Source: JAAYYY01 sp964579295 (GTDB lineage: Bacteria; Chloroflexota; Anaerolineae; Promineifilales; Promineifilaceae). From it: DNA of 64,000 bases. The notes beneath the pieces are model-generated. The model searched no databases. It worked only from the letters and a program-made list of their open reading frames with translations, and was not told the origin of the DNA. The stretch covers positions 1 through 64,000 of the forward strand of contig CAZOGK010000003.1 in NCBI GenBank assembly GCA_964579295.1. Direction: 5' to 3'. This document shows positions 8,474 through 16,663 of this stretch, piece by piece; the first letter of the stretch is position 1; each line of letters begins with the position of its first letter. Both the position numbers and the translations under genes were made by a program.

Positions 8474-9775
8474 ATGCACATCATCCGTCATTCTGCTGTT
8501 TTGTTGTTTCTGGCGTTGCTGCTGGCCGGCTGCAGCGCGCTGAACCGGCTCGACAGTCGTGCGACTGTGTCGCCCGCGCCGACCAGCGCCGCGGCGGCGC
8601 CCACGCTGCCCAGCCCGGAGCCGCCCACGCCGCCGCCGACGGAGACTGTACCGGCCCCTACTGCTGAGCCGACTGCCGCGCCCACGCCCACCGAACTGGA
8701 AGCGCGCGGCGCTTACCTGGAGGAACTGCAGGTGAGCGTGCAGGATGGCGTTCCCGCCCAGGTGCAGGCCGCCGTGCGCGGCCACCTCAGCGACGCCTGC
8801 ACCACTATCCGCAACGTCAAGGTGGAGCGCGAAGGCGACACCTTCCACATCCTGCTAGACGTTTTTCGTGATCCGCTTGCCCTCTGCACGCAGGCGCTGG
8901 TGCCCTTTGCAGAGGTCGTCAAGCTGGACGTAGACCATCTCGCCGCGGGCGCCTATCAGGTTGTCGCCGGCGAGCTGCAGGCCGCCTTCACCCTCGTCGC
9001 CGACAATGTGCCGCCGCCGGCCATCGACCTCAGCGGCGCCTCGCTCAGCGCCGCCAGCGATATGGCTCGCCCCGGCGACACGGTGGCGCTGCAGGGCGCC
9101 GGCTTCCCGGCCGGCGCTACAGTCGAGCTGGGCCTGGGGATGCTCAACAGCGAATACGAACTGGTGGATAGCGTCATTACCTCGGCCAACGGAAGCTTCG
9201 CCGCCAGTCTGGCGCTGCCCGAGGAGAGCGCGCCGGGGCAAATCTGGGTCTTTATCGCCGCCGTGGAGACGGCTACCGTCCTCTCCGGTCACGTGACCAT
9301 CGTCCCGGGCTCGCCCAACGTGACCGCTATCCCGCCGGAAGCCAACGTCAACGTACCGGTCAATGGCCGCTTCACGCGCACGCATATCTTCCTGATCGCC
9401 ATCGAGGATAACGGCGCCAGCGGCCCGGCCATTGGCTGCGGTGATAGCGTCATCCCCGTGATTGCCGAGATTGAGCCGACCGTGGCGCCCATGGGGGCAG
9501 CCTACCGCCATCTGCTTTCCATGCGGGACGAATTCTTCGGCGAGTCTGGTCTCTACAACGCCCTGCACGCCTCCAACCTGACGCTCGACGGTATCAATAT
9601 CGTCAACCGTCAGGCGACCGTCCGGCTCAGCGGCGAACTGGTACTTGGCGGCGCTTGTGATGCGCCACGCGTACAGGCCCAGCTCGCCGAGACGGCGCTG
9701 CAGTACAGCACGGTCAGCAGCGTGCGCATCCTCGTCAACGGCACGCCGCTGGAGCAGATCCTCAGCGGGCAGTAA
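8474..9775 (+). CDS. GerMN-domain lipoprotein
   Basis: A 433-residue lipoprotein: a hydrophobic signal with lipobox LAGC (C20), then a Thr/Pro-rich linker (about 30-70). A central immunoglobulin-like segment carries PGDTVALQGAGFPAGATVEL. The C-terminal 110 residues fit the GerMN (spore germination GerM-like) fold, with VRLSGELVLGGACDAPRVQAQ shortened here to its core GGACDAPRVQ and the ending SVRILVNGTPLEQIL. Outside spore formers GerMN occurs in envelope lipoproteins of unknown role, so no germination function is implied. ATG 8474 is preferred over an upstream TTG at 8447 because GAGG precedes it and the signal peptide then starts normally. A good promoter lies at 8396. Confidence 0.75.
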   Translation: MHIIRHSAVLLFLALLLAGCSALNRLDSRATVSPAPTSAAAAPTLPSPEPPTPPPTETVPAPTAEPTAAPTPTELEARGAYLEELQVSVQDGVPAQVQAAVRGHLSDACTTIRNVKVEREGDTFHILLDVFRDPLALCTQALVPFAEVVKLDVDHLAAGAYQVVAGELQAAFTLVADNVPPPAIDLSGASLSAASDMARPGDTVALQGAGFPAGATVELGLGMLNSEYELVDSVITSANGSFAASLALPEESAPGQIWVFIAAVETATVLSGHVTIVPGSPNVTAIPPEANVNVPVNGRFTRTHIFLIAIEDNGASGPAIGCGDSVIPVIAEIEPTVAPMGAAYRHLLSMRDEFFGESGLYNALHASNLTLDGINIVNRQATVRLSGELVLGGACDAPRVQAQLAETALQYSTVSSVRILVNGTPLEQILSGQ

Positions 9776-9832
9776 GGCGAACCGTTCCCTGCCTACAGAC
9801 GCCATCGAGCCGCCGCCTGTCCTGCTGCCATA

Positions 9833-9854
9833 GCAGGGAGCGGGGCTCCCCTGC
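9833..9854 (+). terminator. Possible terminator hairpin after the GerMN lipoprotein gene
   Basis: GCAGGGAGC (9833-9841) pairs with GCTCCCCTGC (9845-9854) with one bulged base. No T-run follows. Confidence 0.3.
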
Positions 9855-9976
9855 CCGCCGCTATGTGCCGAAACAGAGGTGACATTCTGCACCTTAACCG
9901 GTGACTTTTGTTCGCTCTTCGCCCCCCAACGGGTCGTTACAATTGAATTACGATCGTTCGTTTACCCGGAGGTTCC

Positions 9977-11563
9977 ATGAACGCCAGCACCGCTGCCCCG
10001 CGCCCGTCCATCTTCAGCGCCAACCTGCTCTACCTGTCCGCCATGATCATCGTTCTCGTCGCCGGCTCCATGCTGCAGAACCTGCACTTCGGCTGGGGGC
10101 TGCTCGCCACCGAAATCCTCATCGGCCTGCTGGCCCTGGGCTGGGTGCGCGCGAACCGGCTGCCGCCGCGCGCCGCCCTGCGGCTGCGGACGGCTCCGGC
10201 TTCCGCCGTCCTCCTTGCCTTCCTCATGGGCCTCGGCGTCTGGCTCGTCGATACCTGGCTGGGCGGCGTGACCAGCATCCTGCTTGGCTACGAAGTGCCC
10301 GCACCTCCCGGCATCTACCCGCAATCGATCCTAGCGGCGCTGCTCCTCTTCACCGGCTTTGTTATCGCCGCGCCCATTGGCGAAGAGCTGATGTTCCGCG
10401 GCTACATCCAGGTCGCCTACGAGCGGCTGCGCCCGGCCATCGCCATCGTTCTCGTCGCCCTGCTCTTCTCCGTCTTTCACCTCAGCCTGCTGGGCCTGCC
10501 GCCGCGTATCCCCGTTGCGCTGGCGCTGGGCTACGTAGCCTGGCGCAGCGGCTCCCTCTGGCCGGGCGTCGCCCTGCACGCGGCCAACAACCTGCTTGCC
10601 GTGTTCGTACTGGTGGTCGCCGCGCGGTGGCCCGCGTTGCTGGAAACGCTGCCGATAGGCACACTGCCGAGCGCGGGCGCAGGCCTGCTTGTCCTCCTCA
10701 TAGCGGGATGGCTCTTCCAGCGCACGGCCAGCCCGCATCCCTCTCACGGCCTGACGACCTTGCCAGAGCGGCGCGGTCGCCTGGCGCGCAGCCTGCCGCT
10801 GGCCCTGGCCCTGCTCATCTTTGTCGTCATCGTCGCCCTTGAGGTCATTCTCGGTCGCTTCCCAGCGCTGCTCGCTACCGGGCCGCTGCCCCTGGAAGAA
10901 GCGCCCTGGCCCGCCTCACAAACGCTACAGTACGAGCTCCTCCATCGCGGCGGCGAGCCGGTTGGCGCCGCTACCTGCGAGCTAGGCCGTGACGACACGC
11001 AGGCGCACGTGGGCTGCGAGCTAGCCAACAGGGCCTTCGAGTTCCGCGCGGGCAACAGCTTCTGGTCGAGCATGGCGGCCGAACGCACCTTCGACGCGGC
11101 CTACAACGCCGCCGATATGGCCCTCATCTCCCTCGCCGATAGCCAGCGGTTCGGCTCGGAGAGCGTCAGCGTCGACGTGCACAATGGCGACGAAAACCTG
11201 CGCCTGCACGTTGCCAGCAGCATTAGCGGCGCATCCACAACGGACATTACGCCGGACGCCCTGGTCCACGACCTCTGGCCCTGGCAGCTCAGCGCGCTGC
11301 CGTTCACAGCCGGAGCCGCTTACGACGCGACGCTCGTCTACCCGGAACGCTGGGACAACGACCTGAAACGCAACGTGCTCACCGTTACCGAAGAGGCCGT
11401 CCTCGTCGGCGGCGCCGAGCCCGTCAGTGTACCCGCAGGCGACTTCCTGGCGTGGAAAGTGACTGTCGGCAACCAGACCGCCTGGTACAGCGTCGAGCCG
11501 CCCTACATCCTGGTCCAGTACGAAGGCAGTATCCTCACCTGGCGGCTGGCGGCTACCGAGTAA
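9977..11563 (+). CDS. CPBP-family intramembrane metalloprotease with C-terminal soluble domain
   Basis: A 528-residue protein. Residues 1-260 carry about eight hydrophobic helices and the CPBP (CAAX protease/bacteriocin-processing, Abi) motifs: GEELMFRG with E136, E137 and R141; FSVFHLS with H168; and HAANN with H201 and N205. These residues form the glutamate-type intramembrane protease site. After one more membrane helix (about 270-290) comes an extra-membrane domain of about 235 residues resembling DUF3108-like beta proteins (ends VPAGDFLAWKVTVG and TWRLAATE). That extension is unusual for CPBP proteins. GGAGG lies 5 bases upstream of ATG 9977. No bacteriocin or immunity genes are nearby, so the substrate is unknown. 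Confidence 0.8.
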   Translation: MNASTAAPRPSIFSANLLYLSAMIIVLVAGSMLQNLHFGWGLLATEILIGLLALGWVRANRLPPRAALRLRTAPASAVLLAFLMGLGVWLVDTWLGGVTSILLGYEVPAPPGIYPQSILAALLLFTGFVIAAPIGEELMFRGYIQVAYERLRPAIAIVLVALLFSVFHLSLLGLPPRIPVALALGYVAWRSGSLWPGVALHAANNLLAVFVLVVAARWPALLETLPIGTLPSAGAGLLVLLIAGWLFQRTASPHPSHGLTTLPERRGRLARSLPLALALLIFVVIVALEVILGRFPALLATGPLPLEEAPWPASQTLQYELLHRGGEPVGAATCELGRDDTQAHVGCELANRAFEFRAGNSFWSSMAAERTFDAAYNAADMALISLADSQRFGSESVSVDVHNGDENLRLHVASSISGASTTDITPDALVHDLWPWQLSALPFTAGAAYDATLVYPERWDNDLKRNVLTVTEEAVLVGGAEPVSVPAGDFLAWKVTVGNQTAWYSVEPPYILVQYEGSILTWRLAATE

Positions 11564-11729
11564 GTGCAGCGGCTGCGCTGCAATACCCATCCCCCTCATT
11601 TCCCCTTGCCTTTTCTTCACGCTTCGTTCACAATAGTAAAGAAGTTCGCCATTGCCAGGGCGGCCGGCTACTGCGCCGGCTCCCGTTCGCGATTCAAGAA
11701 GAGGTTTTGGGCAGAAGAGGGAGGACACC

Positions 11730-12272
11730 ATGAGTATCAATCGCCTGACCAATGAGGCGCTCAAAGAGGATTTTCGGCGTGATCCGGCTATCGACGGGCG
11801 CGGCGGCTACAGCGCGCCCGCCTTCATGACGCCAGCCGCGCAACGCGAACTGGCGGTCAACCAGAATCAGGTGACCGAGAGCCTGGAGACGCTGGTCAAA
11901 TACATTCCTACGGAAGCGGTCACTCTCTACGTGGCCACGCTGGCGGCGGCCCGCCTGCTGCGCACCGTCATTCCCGGCTTCGAGCCCCAGACCATCTACT
12001 GGGCCTTTTTCCTGGTCACGCCCCTGCTCTTCCTCCTCGTCTACGCCAGCAAGCGTTCGTCCGATGGTCTGTCTCCTTTGCCGGCTGTCCAGCGCTGGCC
12101 GTGGTGGGAGCTGGTTGCCTGCACCATTGCCTACGCCGTCTGGGGGCTGGCCGTGCCCGGCAACCCCTACGTGGAAAACCCACTGGTGAGCGCCCTCGCC
12201 GCCTTCGGCGCCGTGGTCATCTCCACCTTGCTCACCCTGCTGGAGCCGATTGTACTAAGGGGGAGAGAGTAG
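11730..12272 (+). CDS. Hypothetical membrane protein, about four transmembrane helices
   Basis: A 180-residue protein I cannot assign to a family. The first 60 residues are soluble and polar. Hydrophobic segments then run about 65-80, 90-110, 126-143 and 152-172, ending with a short charged tail RGRE. ATG 11730 is preceded by GAGGGAGGAC and is preferred over longer in-frame starts. It stands alone between the CPBP protease and the DUF1786 gene. It is probably an inner-membrane protein; no catalytic motif is visible. Confidence 0.65.
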   Translation: MSINRLTNEALKEDFRRDPAIDGRGGYSAPAFMTPAAQRELAVNQNQVTESLETLVKYIPTEAVTLYVATLAAARLLRTVIPGFEPQTIYWAFFLVTPLLFLLVYASKRSSDGLSPLPAVQRWPWWELVACTIAYAVWGLAVPGNPYVENPLVSALAAFGAVVISTLLTLLEPIVLRGRE

Positions 12273-12310
12273 CGGTAGGCGGGTAGCTCTTAGCCTTCAG
12301 CCGGCGCTGC

Positions 12311-12339
12311 TTGACCGCTGTTCCTACACCGACTATCCT
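12311..12339 (+). promoter_or_regulatory. Candidate sigma-70 promoter for the DUF1786 gene
   Basis: TTGACC (12311-12316), 17-base spacer, TATCCT (12334-12339). The predicted start near 12346 would give a leader of about 36 bases that lacks a clear Shine-Dalgarno site. Confidence 0.4.
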
Positions 12340-12381
12340 ACCCCGCAACAACTGACCGCTGACAACTGACCACCAACCGCT

Positions 12382-13527
12382 ATGCGCATCCTCACCCTGG
12401 ACATCGGCACCGGTACCCAGGACATCTACCTTTATGACAGCCGGCTGCACATGGAGAACGGCTTTAAGCTCGTCGTGCCGGCGCCGACGATGATGGTACG
12501 CCGCCGGCTGCAGGAAGCGACCCGCCGTGGCGAGCCGGTGCTGCTCACCGGCCTGACCATGGGCGGTGGGCCAAACGCCTGGGCCGCCGACGACCATCTC
12601 AAAGCGGGGTATGCTGTTTTCGCCACGCCCGACGCCGCCCGCTCTTTTAACGACGATCTAGACGCCATCCGCGAGATGGGCGTCACGGTGGTGAGTGACG
12701 ACGAAGCGGCGCAGCTACCGGCGGATGTCGTCCGGTTGGAACTGCGCGACTTTGATTTTGGCGCGGTGGCCCGCGCGCTGGCCGAGTTTGGCATCAGCCT
12801 GCACGACCTTGCCGCCGTCGCCGTGGCCGTCTTTGACCACGGCGCCGCCCCCCCCGGCGTCAGCGACCGCCTCTTCCGCTTTGACTATATCCGCCAGCGC
12901 CTGCAGGCCTGCCCGCGCCTGAGCGCCTTTGCCTTCCTCGCGCCGGACGTGCCGACTATGATGACGCGCATGCAGGCCGTCGTCGCCGCCGCGAGGGAGG
13001 TCGACGCCCCGCTGCTGCTGATGGACACGGCGCCCGCCGCCGTGCTCGGCGCCACGCTTGACGAGGCAGCGCGCCCGGGTAGCCGCCTGCTTGTGGCAAA
13101 CGTGGGCAACCTGCATACCCTCGCCTTTCGCCTCGGCGGCGATAGGTCGGTGGAAGGCGCATTCGAGCATCATACCGGTATGCTTAGCGGGCAGAAGCTG
13201 GAAGGGCTGCTGCGCGAGCTGGCGGCGGGTACGCTGGAGCACGAGGCCGTCTACCGCGACCACGGCCACGGCGCATACATCCACCATGCCGAGCCGCTGC
13301 CGCTGCCAGAGGGCCAGTCCAACGTCCTCGTCGCCGGTCCACGCCGCGCGCTGCTGGCCGGCTCCAGCCTGCGGCCCACCTATGCCACGCCTTACGGCGA
13401 TATGATGCTTACCGGCTGTTTTGGCCTGCTCGCCGCCGCTGCCGACCTTTTCCCCGACCTCGCCGGCCCAATCCATACGTCACTCTACCGTGCCGGCCAC
13501 GGCCAGCCGCCGTGGGAGCTGGCTTAA
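12382..13527 (+). CDS. DUF1786 family protein (ASKHA-like ATPase fold)
   Basis: A 381-residue protein that opens with MRILTLDIGTGTQDIYLYD, a phosphate-binding loop like those of sugar kinase/Hsp70/actin ATPases and the mark of DUF1786. A second glycine-rich stretch, LLVANVGNLHTLAF (about residues 235-248), fits the second phosphate motif. Later family segments are EHHTGMLSGQKLEGLL and VAGPRRALL. Annotation pipelines sometimes call this family pyruvate formate-lyase activating protein, but it lacks the CxxxCxxC radical SAM motif, so I do not use that name. The molecular role is unknown. Its 3' end faces moeA across 18 bases. Confidence 0.75.
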   Translation: MRILTLDIGTGTQDIYLYDSRLHMENGFKLVVPAPTMMVRRRLQEATRRGEPVLLTGLTMGGGPNAWAADDHLKAGYAVFATPDAARSFNDDLDAIREMGVTVVSDDEAAQLPADVVRLELRDFDFGAVARALAEFGISLHDLAAVAVAVFDHGAAPPGVSDRLFRFDYIRQRLQACPRLSAFAFLAPDVPTMMTRMQAVVAAAREVDAPLLLMDTAPAAVLGATLDEAARPGSRLLVANVGNLHTLAFRLGGDRSVEGAFEHHTGMLSGQKLEGLLRELAAGTLEHEAVYRDHGHGAYIHHAEPLPLPEGQSNVLVAGPRRALLAGSSLRPTYATPYGDMMLTGCFGLLAAAADLFPDLAGPIHTSLYRAGHGQPPWELA

Positions 13528-13545
13528 GCCTTGCTGCACCTGCAG

Positions 13546-14811
13546 TTAGAATACGGTGGAGGGCCAGTCGATCATCATCGCCTCTAGCTGAGCGCCGGCC
13601 GGTAAATCTCCCATGCCCGCGGGGATAATGACCAGCGCATTGGCCTGGACGAGCGCCGTCATAATGTGGGAGCCCTGCCCGCCGGTGAGGCGGGCCGTGT
13701 AGCTGCCATCGGCCTCACGGCTCACGACCGCTCGCGCATAAGTCTCTCGCCCGTCGGAGGCGACGGGCTGCAGCAGCGTCACCGCCAGTCGCGGCCGCTC
13801 CCAGGCCGAGTGACCAGCCATCTTCAGGATGGCCGGCCGGGCGAAACGCTCAAAGCTCACCAAGGCCGACACGGGATTCCCCGGCAGGCCGAGGTAGGGA
13901 ACCCCCTGATAATCGCCAAAGGCCAGTGGCTTGCCCGGGCGCATCTGCACGCGCCAGAAGCCGACGTTGCCTTCTGACTCCAGCACCTCTTTTACCACAT
14001 CATAGGCGCCCACGGAGACACCGGCCGAGCTGATGAAGAGGTCTACCGCACTCTCCAGGCCATGCTGTAGCTTTTCGTGCACATCCGCCGCCACATCGCG
14101 CGCGATGCCCAGCGGCACGGGCACAGCCCCGAGCGCGCGAATCTGCGCCTGCTGAGTGTAGGCATTGCTGTTGCGGATCTTCCCCGGCCGCAGCGGCTCC
14201 TCGACGGCAATCAGCTCGTCGCCGGTCGCCAACACTGCCACGCGCGGCCGGCGAATGACAGAGACGTGGCTGTAGCCCAGGGATGCCAGCACGCCAATCT
14301 CCTGCGGGCGCAGCAGGTGGCCGGCGGCCAGCACCTGCTGCCCTGCGGCGATATCTTCGCCCGGATAGCGCACGCACTCCCGCGCCGCTACAGCGCGAAA
14401 GATGGAAATGGTAGGAGGTAGCTGCCGCTCGCGGCTGCGCCAGGGCTCGCTCGTCTGCTCCACGGGAACGACGGCGTCGGCGCCCGCGGGTAAGGGTGCG
14501 CCGGTCATGATGCGGGCCGCCTGGCCGGGCGCCAGGTGATATTCGGGATAGCTGCCGGCGGCAATGTCGCCGACGACCTGCAGGATGGCGGGCGATTCCC
14601 TGTCGGCCGCGCTGACGTCGGCCGCGCGCACGGCGTAGCCGTCCATGGCCGAGTTGGCAAAGGGCGGCAGGCTATCGGCGGCGACAACGGCGGCGGCCAG
14701 CACCCGGCCCAGCGCCTCGCCGATGGCTACCTGCTCCGCCGGCAACACGGCGACGCCGGCGAGGACGCGGGCGAGGGCTTCGGCGACAGTCAGATCGTCG
14801 GTCCGCGCCAT
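13546..14811 (-). CDS. moeA: Molybdopterin molybdenumtransferase MoeA
   Basis: A 421-residue MoeA/gephyrin-E protein that inserts molybdate into adenylylated molybdopterin, the last common step of Mo cofactor synthesis. Seen: LPPFANSAMDGYAVRAAD (about residues 44-61), GAPLPAGADAVVPVEQT, a VLATGDELI segment, SSAGVSVGAYDVVKEVL and LPGNPVSALVSFE, all family signatures. ATG 14811 follows the stop of the upstream HD gene by 8 bases, with AGGTGA in that gap, so the two are coupled. Its partner mogA is at 29514 and a Mo enzyme lies at 5710; none of the earlier pathway genes (moaA, moaC, moaE) is in the window. Confidence 0.92.
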   Translation of the reverse strand: MARTDDLTVAEALARVLAGVAVLPAEQVAIGEALGRVLAAAVVAADSLPPFANSAMDGYAVRAADVSAADRESPAILQVVGDIAAGSYPEYHLAPGQAARIMTGAPLPAGADAVVPVEQTSEPWRSRERQLPPTISIFRAVAARECVRYPGEDIAAGQQVLAAGHLLRPQEIGVLASLGYSHVSVIRRPRVAVLATGDELIAVEEPLRPGKIRNSNAYTQQAQIRALGAVPVPLGIARDVAADVHEKLQHGLESAVDLFISSAGVSVGAYDVVKEVLESEGNVGFWRVQMRPGKPLAFGDYQGVPYLGLPGNPVSALVSFERFARPAILKMAGHSAWERPRLAVTLLQPVASDGRETYARAVVSREADGSYTARLTGGQGSHIMTALVQANALVIIPAGMGDLPAGAQLEAMMIDWPSTVF

Positions 14812-14819
14812 CCGATCAC

Positions 14820-15437
14820 CTAGGGGTTGCCGGCTGCCAGCCGGCCGTCGAGCTGCAGCGCCGTCGCTTCGCCCTGCATCGCCTGCAGCACGTTTGCGAT
14901 ATGCTGCCACAGCTCCAGCTCGCCGTCGAAGCAGGCGCGGCTAAAGTCGTCAACCACCTCGGTCACGTGCGCGCGGTCAACGCCCGCCGCAAAGCGGCTG
15001 TCTTTCCACTTCTTGCGGATCGACTTCAGGCTTACGTCGCGCAGGTCGCGCGACGGACGGACGAGCGCAACCGCCGTGATAAGGCCAGTGATTTCGTCGC
15101 AGGCCAGCAGCGCAAAGTCGATCGGCTTCTGCCGCACGACGCCGGTGCCCTCTGTGTAGTGAGAGAGGATGGTGCGGATCGTATCCTCGTCCACCCCGCG
15201 CTCGCGCAGCAGCGGCGCGCCGGCGGCCGGGTGCCGGTCCAGGTCAGGGTGAATCTCCCAGTCGAAGTCATGCAGCAAACCAACGGCCTGCCAGCGCTCC
15301 GGCTCCTCGCCCAGCAGGATAGCGTAGTGGCGCATGGCGGCGCCGACCGCCCACATATGGCGCCGCAGATTCTCGTCGGCGACAAACTCCGTCACGATTT
15401 CCCACGCGCGCGCCGGGGTCAGTTCCACAGCAGTCAC
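14820..15437 (-). CDS. HD-domain protein (putative phosphohydrolase)
   Basis: A 205-residue HD-superfamily protein: RRHMWAVGAAMRHYA supplies the first metal His, GLLHDFDWEIHPD the HD pair, and HPAAGAPLLRERG a further His. The family includes small metal-dependent nucleotide phosphohydrolases; the substrate here is unknown. It starts at GTG 15437 with a strong GGAGG 6 bases upstream. That ribosome site sits right against the terminator of ricT, and the gene runs into moeA with an 8-base gap. The moeA linkage may be only a shared transcript. Confidence 0.75.
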   Translation of the reverse strand: MTAVELTPARAWEIVTEFVADENLRRHMWAVGAAMRHYAILLGEEPERWQAVGLLHDFDWEIHPDLDRHPAAGAPLLRERGVDEDTIRTILSHYTEGTGVVRQKPIDFALLACDEITGLITAVALVRPSRDLRDVSLKSIRKKWKDSRFAAGVDRAHVTEVVDDFSRACFDGELELWQHIANVLQAMQGEATALQLDGRLAAGNP

Positions 15438-15450
15438 AGCGGTCCTCCAG

Positions 15451-15488
15451 AAAAAAGCTCCGGGCGCTGTTACTGTGCGCGGAGCTTT
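15451..15488 (-). terminator. Rho-independent terminator downstream of ricT
   Basis: On the minus strand AAAGCTCCG and CGGAGCTTTTTT form a long stem (arms 15480-15488 and 15454-15462, with extra GC pairs inside) ending in a run of six T. It lies about 60 bases after the ricT stop and directly before the GGAGG of the HD gene. Confidence 0.75.
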
Positions 15489-15546
15489 AGCCGTTTGCGC
15501 CGGGTCCGGTCAGGGCGGCGTCAGGGCCCGTCGCCGTGATGAAGTC

Positions 15547-16428
15547 TCAACGGGCGCCGCAATCGCAGCCGCCTTCCTCGTGCTTGCTGCAGCCCTGTTC
15601 TGCCTTCTTCTTTAGCGCTTCCAGCTCTTCCAGCGGCTCGATCTGCTCGCGGCTGAGCTCGCGCCGGTCGCCGTCGATTTCCACGATGACGGCGTCACGC
15701 ATGGCAAGCACATCGCGTACGCGGGCTTCGCCCCAGGGGGTGCCGATCATCTTGCCGCGCTTGGGAAGCAGCTTTTTGGCCTCGACATACTGTTCGTACT
15801 CATAGATGAGGCAGCAGCGCAGCCGGCCGCACATTCCGGTGATCTCCTGCGGGTTGAGCGAGATGCCCTGCTCTTTCGCCATACGAATGCTGATAGGGCT
15901 GAACTCGGTAAGAAAAGTGGAGCAGCAGCGGGGACCGCCGCAGGCGCCGTGGCCACCCATAATCTTGGCAACGTCGCGCGGGCCGATGAGCTGCAGCTCG
16001 ATGCGGGTGCGGAAGGTCCGCGAGAGGGATGTGCGCAGCCGATTGAGGCTCAGCTTCTTGTTCTCGGTGGCGTAGTAAAACGTCAGCCACGAGCCATCAT
16101 AGCTGTACTCGGCTTTGACAAACTTGACGTCCTGGATATCCAGGTTGCTGGCCTGCTCGCGGCAGGTAATCAGCGCGCCCAGCTCCTTGCTCTGCCAGAG
16201 CTGGAGCATTACCAGGTCGCGCGGTGTCGCTTTGCGCTCAATGGGGCGCAATCCCCGCTTGTTGAATATCTTGTCCGGTTCGATGAATGAGATCACCTGG
16301 CCGAGCTGTCGCCCCCGTTTCGTTTCGACAATAACGTGGTCGCCCGGCTGGACATCGCCATTCTCTCCGGTCTCGAAATGGTAAAGCTTTCCCAGCTTCT
16401 GGAAACGTACTCCTACTGCGTTGGTCAT
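15547..16428 (-). CDS. ricT: PSP1-domain protein RicT (YaaT-like)
   Basis: A 293-residue protein with the PSP1 domain of RicT/YaaT. In Bacillus, RicT with RicA and RicF forms a cysteine-rich complex that binds Fe-S clusters and promotes RNase Y-dependent mRNA maturation. Seen: the start VGVRFQKLGKLYHF, IGPRDVAKIMGGHGACGG, and two conserved cysteine clusters CGGPRCC and CGRLRCC, followed by PKRGKMIGTPWGEARV. An extra Cys-rich tail (GCSKHEEGGCDCGAR) ends the protein. RicA/RicF partners are not in the window. GGAG precedes ATG 16428. Confidence 0.88.
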   Translation of the reverse strand: MTNAVGVRFQKLGKLYHFETGENGDVQPGDHVIVETKRGRQLGQVISFIEPDKIFNKRGLRPIERKATPRDLVMLQLWQSKELGALITCREQASNLDIQDVKFVKAEYSYDGSWLTFYYATENKKLSLNRLRTSLSRTFRTRIELQLIGPRDVAKIMGGHGACGGPRCCSTFLTEFSPISIRMAKEQGISLNPQEITGMCGRLRCCLIYEYEQYVEAKKLLPKRGKMIGTPWGEARVRDVLAMRDAVIVEIDGDRRELSREQIEPLEELEALKKKAEQGCSKHEEGGCDCGAR

Positions 16429-16595
16429 GCCGCTCCAAACACCGCCGGTCGCCTCCCCGTGGAGCCAGCCGCGATGGTGATATTGATGAGATTTCTCGTA
16501 AAAAGCTCGCCAAGTTTAGCGCCGAGCAGCACCGCTGGCAACTGTTCAGAGCAGGGGCTAAGCACAAGGCCCTATTGCGGCAGCGCGCATAACAA

Positions 16596-16623
16596 AGAAG
16601 GCAGGATGTTGGTCCTGCCTTCT
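16596..16623 (-). terminator. Terminator downstream of mrp
   Basis: AGAAGGCAGGA (16596-16606) pairs perfectly with TCCTGCCTTCT (16613-16623) around a 6-base loop. On the minus strand the stem is followed by TTGTTATG, a weak T-rich tail. It marks the end of the iscX-nuo-mrp operon. Confidence 0.6.
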
Positions 16624-16663
16624 GGTGCACTGAGCGGGCCGCTCGCCTTCAGGCAGCGTGCCC

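Noticed and set aside
12340..12375. Short direct repeats of an AACTGACC type
   Set aside because: Only two or three imperfect copies over 35 bases, with no inverted arms and no link to a known regulator.
12715..13476. Minus-strand frame of 253 codons inside the DUF1786 gene
   Set aside because: It is fully contained in a recognisable gene on the other strand and has no conserved motif.
12382..13527. Pyruvate formate-lyase activating enzyme
   Set aside because: No CxxxCxxC motif is present; the DUF1786 and ATPase-loop reading fits better.
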